This document shows positions 6,916 to 12,095 of a stretch of 12,095 bases of DNA, in pieces. The notes beneath the pieces are model-generated. The model worked only from the letters and a program-made list of their open reading frames with translations. It had not been told where the DNA came from and did not search any database. Each line of letters starts with the position of its first letter. Position 1 is the stretch's first letter. The position numbers and the translations under genes are program-made. Source of the stretch: Pseudomonadota bacterium (GTDB taxonomy: Bacteria; Pseudomonadota; Gammaproteobacteria; Steroidobacterales; Woeseiaceae); the NCBI GenBank assembly GCA_022565135.1, contig JADFKA010000025.1, positions 1 through 12,095 of the forward strand. Direction: 5' to 3'.

Positions 6916-8802
6916 ATGAACTCGCGTGATCGGCGCTTAGGCTTGGGCCGGGCAATATCAAGGCGTGACTTCCTGAATGGGATCAGTGTCGCGATCGGCG
7001 CCTCGCTGCTACCCGCCTGCGGAAGAAACGACGGCCCGATTGCAGACCTGCCTGCACCGTACTACCCCCCGGCCGAGACCGGGATGCGCGGTTCGCACCC
7101 GGGTTCGTTCGAAGTGGCTCACGCCACAGTTCAGGGCCGGCACTGGGCGGTTGAGAATACCGGTGAGCACTACGATCTTGTCGTTGTCGGTGCGGGCATC
7201 AGTGGCTTGTCGGCGGCGTACATCTACCGTCGCGATGTGCAGGCGCATGCGCGCATCCTGATCCTGGACAATCACGATGACTTTGGCGGGCATGCGAAAC
7301 GCAACGAGTTTACGCTCGATGGGCGTACCTTTATCGGGTATGGCGGCACGATGCTCATTGAGGCGCCAAAAACATATCCTACGATCGCCAGACAGGTGAT
7401 CCGGGAACTTGGCATCGATACCGACCGCCATAGTGAGTTCTACCACGAAGGCCTGTTCGCATCGCACGGTGTCGGTCGTGTGAGCTTCTTTGACAAGGAA
7501 ACTTTCGGCGCCGACTACCTCGCGACCGGTCAGTATGATCTTGGCGAGTCGCTTGGCGATGCACCTTTGTCATTGTCGGCGAAGGCGGAGCTTGCACGAC
7601 TGCTCGCCGACAAACAAGACTACCTGTCCGGCATGACACCGGCTGAGCGTCGCGCTGTGCTCGAGTCGCACAGCTGGCGTGATTATCTCGCGAAGTTTGC
7701 CGGGCTCGGCGAGGAAGTGCTCGCGTTCGTGCAAAAATGGCCGCATGCCGTCTGGGCAATTGGTGCGGATGCATTACCGGCCTGGATCGCCTGGAGGGAG
7801 GGTTACCCGGGGTTCGCTGGAATGGACATCGGGCACGACGACGAAGAAGACAGTGCAGAAGATGATGGCAACTTCTATTTCCCTGACGGCAATGCGTCGG
7901 TTGCCCGCTTGCTGGTCCGCCAGCTGATTCCCGAAGTAGCAGCGGGTAGCTCGATGGAGGATATCGTAACCGCGCGCTTCGACTATTCCGTTCTTGATCA
8001 GCCTGAGAATCTCACCCGCATTCGTCTGAGCAGTACGGTGGTTGGTCTGCGTCATCAGGATGGCAAGCTCGACGCCGATGTTGACGTCACTTACGTGAGT
8101 GGCGACCAAGGTCGGACGGTGACGGCAAACAAGGTTGTCTGGGCCGGCTACCACGCGATGCTGCCGCATATCTGTCCCGACGTGCCCGAGGACCAGGCCG
8201 CAGCGTTTGGCAGTTCTGTTCGCGCGCCACTCGTCTACACCAACGTGCTGATCCGCAATTGGCGAAGTCTGGTCAATGTCGGTCTGCGGCGAGCCTATTG
8301 CCCCGGCAGTTTCTTCCAGACCGTGATGTTTACGCACCCGGTGAGCATGGGCGATTACCGTTTTTCCCAGTCGCCCGATGAGCCGGTCGTCCTGCACCTG
8401 CAGCACATTCCGCTGGCACCGGGATTGCCGGCGCCCGAGCAGTTCCGGGCGGGGCGGCAAGCCTTGCTCGAGACAACGTTCGAGACGTTCGAGCGCAATG
8501 TGCGTGACCAGCTTGGCCGCATGCTGGGCCCGGGTGGCTTCGATCCGGCGCTTGATATCGCAGGCATAACCGTCAATCGATGGGCGCACGGCTACGCGTA
8601 CTCGACCGATGCCGAGTCAGGCGACGTGGCCTGGCGGCCGAAGTGGTGGCGACACGAACGGCGCCCCTGGGTCGATGCGCGGCAACGTGTCGGCAATATC
8701 GCGTTCGCCGGTACAGACGCTGCGTCCAACGCGATGACCGAAAGCGCAATTGAAGAGGCGCACCGTGCCATACACAGCCTGGGCAAAGAGGCCGCCAGAT
8801 AA
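6916..8802 (+). CDS. Tat-exported FAD-dependent oxidoreductase, spermidine dehydrogenase (SpdH)-like
   Basis: The 628-residue product starts with a twin-arginine signal, SRRDFLNG (15-22), then a hydrophobic stretch ending LLPAC. Cys35 could be a lipobox cysteine, so it may be an envelope lipoprotein. A conserved region GMRGSHPGSFEVAHA (56-70) precedes the FAD-binding Rossmann motif YDLVVVGAGISGLSAAY (GxGxxG at 92-97) and ILILDNHDDFGGHAKRNEF. The C-terminus has the second flavin-contact region, NIAFAGTDAASNAMTESAIEEAHRA. Size, order and motifs match Pseudomonas spermidine dehydrogenase SpdH and its relatives, which oxidise polyamines in the periplasm using FAD and heme b. I cannot confirm the heme ligands or substrate here. 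The ATG at 6916 follows GGGGAGG at 6906-6912. Length is full for the family. Confidence 0.88.
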   Translation: MNSRDRRLGLGRAISRRDFLNGISVAIGASLLPACGRNDGPIADLPAPYYPPAETGMRGSHPGSFEVAHATVQGRHWAVENTGEHYDLVVVGAGISGLSAAYIYRRDVQAHARILILDNHDDFGGHAKRNEFTLDGRTFIGYGGTMLIEAPKTYPTIARQVIRELGIDTDRHSEFYHEGLFASHGVGRVSFFDKETFGADYLATGQYDLGESLGDAPLSLSAKAELARLLADKQDYLSGMTPAERRAVLESHSWRDYLAKFAGLGEEVLAFVQKWPHAVWAIGADALPAWIAWREGYPGFAGMDIGHDDEEDSAEDDGNFYFPDGNASVARLLVRQLIPEVAAGSSMEDIVTARFDYSVLDQPENLTRIRLSSTVVGLRHQDGKLDADVDVTYVSGDQGRTVTANKVVWAGYHAMLPHICPDVPEDQAAAFGSSVRAPLVYTNVLIRNWRSLVNVGLRRAYCPGSFFQTVMFTHPVSMGDYRFSQSPDEPVVLHLQHIPLAPGLPAPEQFRAGRQALLETTFETFERNVRDQLGRMLGPGGFDPALDIAGITVNRWAHGYAYSTDAESGDVAWRPKWWRHERRPWVDARQRVGNIAFAGTDAASNAMTESAIEEAHRAIHSLGKEAAR

Positions 8803-8948
8803 GCAACCTGATAGACACTGTCGTCCGCTGGATGTCGCGCGTCAAATTTGCGTGAATGCGCTGTGCACAGTCCTGCATCGTTATGCAAATTAGGCAACGG
8901 ACGCCCCGCTAACTTATTGAAATATAAGGCCGGAAGCCTGCCAACTCT

Positions 8949-8980
8949 GGACTGAAAATCTGCGTGTCGGTGCTTGATTG
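8949..8980 (+). repeat. tRNA-Phe-derived fragment, copy 1 (anticodon to T-loop region)
   Basis: GGACTGAAAATC followed by TGCGTGTCGGTGCTTGATTG matches the anticodon arm, variable loop and T-arm start of bacterial tRNA-Phe (anticodon GAA). It agrees with the copy at 10578-10609 at 29 of 32 bases. The usual T-loop TTCGATT is here TTGATT, missing one C. No D-arm or acceptor stem is present. It lies in the 237-base gap before the phospholipase D gene. That gap otherwise shows only a short GGC/GCC hairpin near 8927-8940. Confidence 0.65.
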
Positions 8981-9039
8981 ACATGCTACCTAGTTTCGCG
9001 GTGGCCTCCGGGCACGCTCCCGTAAGATAATATCCGGTC

Positions 9040-10422
9040 ATGAGCAAGCAAAAACGCGGTCGACGATGGCGGAGGGCATTGCCAGCCGGCCTTTGCTTTG
9101 CCGGTGGCGTGTACGACGCATCGCAGGTCGCCTTTCTGGGTGACAAGACCTGGGTGGATGCGGATGGCATGCGCCACATCGACCAGCAGATATTTGATGC
9201 GGCGTTCGACCTGATACGCAGGGCCCGGAAACTGGTGCTCCTGGACATGTTCTATTACAACGACTTTCAGCGGGGGCAACCGGAAACGACCCGGCTATTG
9301 TCGAGCGAATTGACCGATACCCTGTTGCACCAGAAACAAGCCCATCCGGACATCACAATCACCGTTATTACGGACCCGATAAATACGGTCTACGGTTCGC
9401 TGCCCTCGACGCAGTTCGCGCGGTTGACAGATGCCGGCATTACCGTTGTCACGACGGACCTCAGCCGCTTGCGAGATAGCAATCCAATGTACTCCTTCTT
9501 CTGGCGCCTGTTGATCAGGCCTCTCGGCAACTCGCAGCGTGGATTCCTGCCAAATCCCTTCGATTCGGGCGGTAGAGCCACCTTACGCAGCTATCTTGCC
9601 TTGCTGAATTACAAAGCGAACCACCGCAAGGTACTGATCTGCGATGATGGCGACGAACTGGTCGGACTCGTGAGCTCGGCAAACGCGCAAGACGCAAGCA
9701 GTGCAAACACCAACGCGGCGCTCCGGTTCACTGGCCCGGCCACCGAAGATTTACTGGCCTCGGAAAACGCGGTACTTGAACTCTCGGGAGAGAAGCCGCT
9801 GCGGCTTCCTGTGGCAGTGCCTGGCCAGGAGCCCGGTGTATCGGTGCAAATCCTGACCGAGCAGGCCATCAAAACTGAGGCCCTGCGCATTATCGAAAAG
9901 GCGACCTCGGGTGAGCGCATCGATCTGGCTACTTTTTACCTGTCTGACCGTGACATTATCGGCGCGCTACAACGCGCCAGACAAAAGGGCGTAATAGTGC
10001 GCGTATTGCTTGATCCGAATAAGGATGCATTTGGACACAGAAAATACGGCATTCCGAATCGGCCCGTGGCAGCGGAACTCCGCCAGGCGAATATCGAGGT
10101 ACGGTGGGCGCATACTCACGGCGAACATTGTCACGCCAAGATGATGCTGGTCGAAGGCAAGAGCGGCGAGGGCTGTTTGTTGCTGGGCTCTGCCAACTTT
10201 ACGCGGCGCAATCTCGACAACTTCAACCTCGAAACAGATGTGTTGGTTCGAGCGTCGTACTCTTCGACAGTTCTGAGTGATGCCCGAAGGCACTTCGATC
10301 TGCTGTGGAACAACACGCCTGAGCAGATCTTCAGCGTGCCCTATGAGCATTACCAGGATGAATCTGTGGTGAAAAAATGTCTCTATCGATTCATGGAGGT
10401 GTCGGGATGGGGCACCTTCTGA
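9040..10422 (+). CDS. Phospholipase D-family protein with two HKD motifs
   Basis: The 460-residue product has two PLD half-domains. The first HKD motif is NHRKVLICDD (His195, Lys197, Asp202). The second is HCHAKMMLVEG (His365, Lys367, with Glu372 in place of Asp), followed by the expected GSANFTRRN (383-391). The N-terminus (MSKQKRGRRWRRALPAG) is very basic but has no clear signal peptide. The layout resembles cardiolipin synthase and other bacterial phosphatidyltransferases or phospholipases. It lacks the two N-terminal membrane helices of ClsA, so ClsB-like or other PLD activity is likelier. The substrate is not determined. The ATG at 9040 has no strong Shine-Dalgarno. A perfect inverted repeat starts 15 bases after the stop and may end its transcript. 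Confidence 0.88.
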   Translation: MSKQKRGRRWRRALPAGLCFAGGVYDASQVAFLGDKTWVDADGMRHIDQQIFDAAFDLIRRARKLVLLDMFYYNDFQRGQPETTRLLSSELTDTLLHQKQAHPDITITVITDPINTVYGSLPSTQFARLTDAGITVVTTDLSRLRDSNPMYSFFWRLLIRPLGNSQRGFLPNPFDSGGRATLRSYLALLNYKANHRKVLICDDGDELVGLVSSANAQDASSANTNAALRFTGPATEDLLASENAVLELSGEKPLRLPVAVPGQEPGVSVQILTEQAIKTEALRIIEKATSGERIDLATFYLSDRDIIGALQRARQKGVIVRVLLDPNKDAFGHRKYGIPNRPVAAELRQANIEVRWAHTHGEHCHAKMMLVEGKSGEGCLLLGSANFTRRNLDNFNLETDVLVRASYSSTVLSDARRHFDLLWNNTPEQIFSVPYEHYQDESVVKKCLYRFMEVSGWGTF

Positions 10423-10436
10423 ATCGTCCTCCGACT

Positions 10437-10480
10437 AAAGGTACCGGATTTATTTCGCAAAAAATAAATCCGGTACCTTT
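10437..10480. repeat. Perfect 19-bp inverted repeat, possible bidirectional terminator / REP-type element
   Basis: The left arm 10437-10455 (AAAGGTACCGGATTTATTT) and right arm 10462-10480 are exact reverse complements around a six-base loop (CGCAAA). The right arm runs into five T residues (10478-10482), so it could act as a rho-independent terminator for the phospholipase D gene. The A/T-rich centre of the stem is unusual for a terminator. A diverged copy of the right arm recurs at 11770-11795, which suggests a dispersed repeat family. Confidence 0.7.
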
Positions 10481-10548
10481 TTCCGAGAGCGTCCGGGCAC
10501 GTGGATTAAGGGACCGGCGAGGCCGCGGTGGGTGACAATCCCACAGTA

Positions 10549-10620
10549 GGCAATTGCGCTATAGAGGGTAGAGCAGCGGACTGAAAATCCGTGTGTCGGT
10601 GGTTGATTGGCTGCGGGCTG
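10549..10620 (+). pseudogene. Decayed tRNA-Phe(GAA)-like sequence, copy 2 of the fragment
   Basis: GGTAGAGCAGCGGACTGAAA and the following bases match the D-arm end and anticodon arm of tRNA-Phe. The anticodon stem still pairs (GCGGA/TCCGT with loop CTGAAAA, anticodon GAA). TCGGTGGTTGATTGG corresponds to the variable loop and T-arm, but one T-loop C is missing and the 3' side of the T-stem does not pair. The flanks do not form an acceptor stem and there is no CCA. It is therefore not expected to be a working tRNA. The outer limits are approximate. Confidence 0.6.
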
Positions 10621-10663
10621 TCCATGGCCCTTGCCCTCACTTCGTTCGGGTCGCTACGCGCTC

Positions 10664-10686
10664 CAAATCTGCTTCCTGCAGATTTG
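10664..10686. repeat. 9-bp inverted repeat hairpin
   Basis: CAAATCTGC and GCAGATTTG pair perfectly around the loop TTCCT. Its function is unknown. It follows the tRNA-like remnant and may be part of the same repeat block. Confidence 0.6.
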
Positions 10687-10795
10687 TCCGGCCCTGCCGG
10701 GGTTGCCATTGGCTGAGTAGTAGCCGGGTTTTCGTTATATCGGCCACCGAAGGGCTCTGTTGCAGTCTGCGGCTCTTTGCGCGAGGATCATGTCG

Positions 10796-11452
10796 ATGCG
10801 AATACAAGCAATGCTGAGACTAGGTGCCTGGGCCTTGTTACTGGTTTCAGCGACGGCGATCGCCAACTACAGGTTCGATGCCCCCGACGATTTTCTCGCC
10901 GAAGCAACGGCATGGCCGGCCTGGGCGCAAAACCTCGAACGACATACCATCGAGCGCGAAGCGATCAGGCGCTGTCTGGAAGAGGAGAGTGCCTGCAGCG
11001 GCAAGCTCAAATCGTTGCGCTACATCCTGGTTAAAGGCGCAGCGCTTGATCGCGACCGCCAGCTGCGGCTGGTCAATCGTTACATCAACAAGCGACGCTA
11101 TAGGGTCGATCGCCGCCAGACATCACTGTCGGTAGTGCCCGGCGGCGAAGCCGAACTCAAGAACCACTGGTCGACGCTACTCGAATTTCTCAAGCGTGGC
11201 GGCGATTGTGAGGACTACGCCGTGGCGAAATACTTCTTGCTGCGCGAGCTCGGCTTTCCTGCGAAGGATATGCGTGTGCTCGTGACTTACGAGAAGAGGG
11301 CAAGAGATTACCATGCCGTGCTTGCCATTCGACGTGATGATGGGTCGTCGTGGCTGTTGGAATCGGACGACACGATCGTCAAAGGCAATCATCGCCGTTA
11401 CCGGTTTATCTATGCCCTGAACGAGGAGGGCATCTGGGACCATGGCGAATGA
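10796..11452 (+). CDS. Exported transglutaminase-like cysteine protease (BTLCP / LapG family)
   Basis: The 218-residue product has a signal peptide (1-24, ending ATAIAN). The mature domain is of the bacterial transglutaminase-like cysteine proteinase type. The catalytic triad is visible: Cys138 in GGDCEDYAVAKY, His173 in DYHAVLAI, and Asp191 in LLESDD. The order and spacing match LapG, the periplasmic protease that releases large adhesins and so controls biofilm dispersal. The partner LapD and an adhesin are not in the window, so the target is unknown. ATG 10796 is preferred because GAGGA at 10783-10787 stands eight bases upstream; ATG 10790 is too close to it. Length is typical of the family. 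A small exported protein gene follows after 44 bases and is probably co-transcribed. Confidence 0.9.
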   Translation: MRIQAMLRLGAWALLLVSATAIANYRFDAPDDFLAEATAWPAWAQNLERHTIEREAIRRCLEEESACSGKLKSLRYILVKGAALDRDRQLRLVNRYINKRRYRVDRRQTSLSVVPGGEAELKNHWSTLLEFLKRGGDCEDYAVAKYFLLRELGFPAKDMRVLVTYEKRARDYHAVLAIRRDDGSSWLLESDDTIVKGNHRRYRFIYALNEEGIWDHGE

Positions 11453-11485
11453 GCCGGCAAGCGCTCGGCGTGTTTACAATGTCAG

Positions 11486-11493
11486 AGGAGGTG
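11486..11493 (+). promoter_or_regulatory. Near-perfect Shine-Dalgarno of the small acidic protein
   Basis: AGGAGGTG is complementary to the 16S rRNA 3' end. It fixes the start at 11497 instead of several in-frame starts upstream, and suggests strong translation. Confidence 0.75.
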
Positions 11494-11496
11494 ACA

Positions 11497-11736
11497 ATGA
11501 AGATACTCATCATCGCAGTAATGTGCCTGACCGGCGGCCTGGCATTGGCAGACGAAGGCGACGAGACACAGACCGAGGGGCCGATTGAGGAGCTGCAGAT
11601 ACGCCTCACGACCATGGAGCAAATTAACGTGACCGCTGAAAAGATGCTCGTAGAGTCAAGCGAGGATGTCGACAGCGAGATTGAATCGATTTTGCTCGAT
11701 GCCGAAGCGCTTGAGGGTGAGGAAGCAGAGGAATAG
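11497..11736 (+). CDS. Small acidic exported protein of unknown function
   Basis: The 79-residue product begins with a signal peptide (MKILIIAVMCLTGGLALA), leaving about 61 residues. The mature part is very acidic (DEGDETQTEG, SSEDVDSEIES, ALEGEEAEE) and probably helical, with no cysteines. I do not recognise it. The start is well fixed by AGGAGGTG (11486-11493) just before ATG 11497, an almost ideal Shine-Dalgarno. A longer open frame upstream overlaps the protease gene and is not needed. It directly follows the LapG-like protease gene, so a partner, inhibitor or substrate role is possible but unproven. Confidence 0.75.
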   Translation: MKILIIAVMCLTGGLALADEGDETQTEGPIEELQIRLTTMEQINVTAEKMLVESSEDVDSEIESILLDAEALEGEEAEE

Positions 11737-11769
11737 GCGCTGGTCCGAAGGAACTCATTTCCTACGTGT

Positions 11770-11795
11770 GCAAAATAAATCCGCTACGTTTTTCC
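11770..11795. repeat. Diverged half-copy of the 10437-10480 inverted repeat
   Basis: GCAAAATAAATCCGCTACGT and the T-run after it match the loop end, right arm and T-run at 10457-10484. There are two substitutions (GGTACC became GCTACG) and two fewer A residues. No matching left arm precedes it, so it cannot fold alone. It follows the small acidic protein gene by about 33 bases, echoing the position of the first copy just after a gene. Confidence 0.55.
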
Positions 11796-11951
11796 TGTTT
11801 TATGGGACTACAACAGGCGTCCTTGGAACTATTTGTTCGCGGGAATTCAAAACATCTTCCATGGCCCCTCAAGGGCCGACGGTATCGAGCTCGCGTGAGA
11901 AAATAACGCATCTCCATCAAACGTTTGTGCGAGTTAACAGGCGACAGCCTG

Positions 11952-12095
11952 TCATTTCAGTAACAGGTTTCTGTCGATCGGAACGAATCGGCTAGCCGCT
12001 CCAATGAGCTGATTAGAGGTCAGTTGCGGAACGCCATAGATTTCCGTTCTGGTATCGAAACGCTGCTTGATTCGATCAAGCAAAATATCGAAGTC
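11952..12095 (-). CDS. C-terminal end of an unidentified protein (5' part beyond window)
   Basis: On the minus strand the frame is open from the window edge to a TGA at 11952-11954 and gives 47 residues, beginning DFDILLDRIKQRFDTRTEIY and ending PIDRNLLLK. The composition looks like a real soluble protein. I do not recognise the family. It converges on the small acidic protein gene. The gap between (11737-11951) holds the repeat half-copy and a five-base-pair hairpin at 11863-11877, nothing more that I can see. Confidence 0.5.
   Translation of the reverse strand, partial: DFDILLDRIKQRFDTRTEIYGVPQLTSNQLIGAASRFVPIDRNLLLK

Larger units (their letters stand above)
10484..10795. other. Repeat-rich intergenic region without a protein gene
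   Basis: This gap holds a T-arm-like hairpin (GTGGG-TGACAAT-CCCAC, 10528-10544), a decayed tRNA-Phe-like sequence, and two hairpins (10664-10686, and CCGGC-CCT-GCCGG at 10688-10700). Open frames across it are products of the tRNA-like antisense and show no family similarity. A purine-rich site at 10783-10787 serves the next gene. Confidence 0.6.

Noticed and set aside
7774..8589. 271-codon open frame on the minus strand inside the SpdH-like gene
   Set aside because: It is antisense to a well-supported full-length oxidoreductase and has no recognisable domain, ribosome site or codon style.
8592..9248. 218-codon minus-strand open frame
   Set aside because: It overlaps two supported genes and its middle is the antisense translation of the tRNA-like fragment.
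10500..10620. selC (tRNA-Sec) near the selenium genes
   Set aside because: The visible anticodon is GAA (Phe-like), there is no TCA anticodon loop, no long variable arm and no acceptor stem.
10506..10709. 67-codon minus-strand open frame
   Set aside because: The HTDFQS segment is the antisense of the tRNA-Phe-like sequence, a common false protein.
1..12095. CRISPR array, transposase or integrase
   Set aside because: No regularly spaced direct repeats and no transposase or integrase motifs were seen on either strand; the repeats present are short palindromes and tRNA-like fragments.

Overview
The window comes from a moderately GC-rich bacterium. The SelA, Tat-exported oxidoreductase, LapG-type protease and tRNA-Phe-like remnants all look proteobacterial, most likely an uncultured gammaproteobacterium from an aquatic or sediment habitat. 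That placement is inferred from protein style only. Most of the products are predicted to be exported to the periplasm or envelope.

The left part (1-3965) is a selenium locus. After the tail of an unidentified gene (1-165) comes a minus-strand selA. It keeps the whole PLP-binding core but stops about 70 residues short of the usual C-terminus. Divergent from it are two plus-strand genes, each split by one in-frame TGA. Read through, both are convincing selenoproteins. The first (1505-2689) carries a deiodinase-like motif, GCLTUPPF. The second (2838-3965) is an AhpC/TSA-like redoxin with SADWUPYCK. Each TGA is followed at bacterial SECIS distance by a strong hairpin (1780-1798 and 3095-3111). 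Both proteins have a signal peptide and a C-terminal domain with a paired-cysteine motif resembling the N-terminal domain of DsbD. They therefore look like paralogous-architecture exported thiol/selenol redox enzymes. SelA makes the Sec-tRNA that both genes need. selB, selD and selC are not in the window.

The middle part (3962-8802) holds a crotonase-family gene that overlaps the second selenoprotein gene at the stop codons, an exported type-1 copper protein, an exported protein of unknown family, an exported NTF2/SnoaL-like protein, and a Tat-exported FAD oxidoreductase resembling spermidine dehydrogenase.

The right part (8803-12095) holds a two-HKD phospholipase D-family protein, a LapG-like transglutaminase-type cysteine protease followed by a small acidic exported protein, and the end of an unidentified minus-strand gene. 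The spaces between these genes are rich in repeats. There are two tRNA-Phe-derived fragments that share the same T-loop deletion, a perfect 19-bp inverted repeat with a half-copy 1.3 kb away, and several hairpins.
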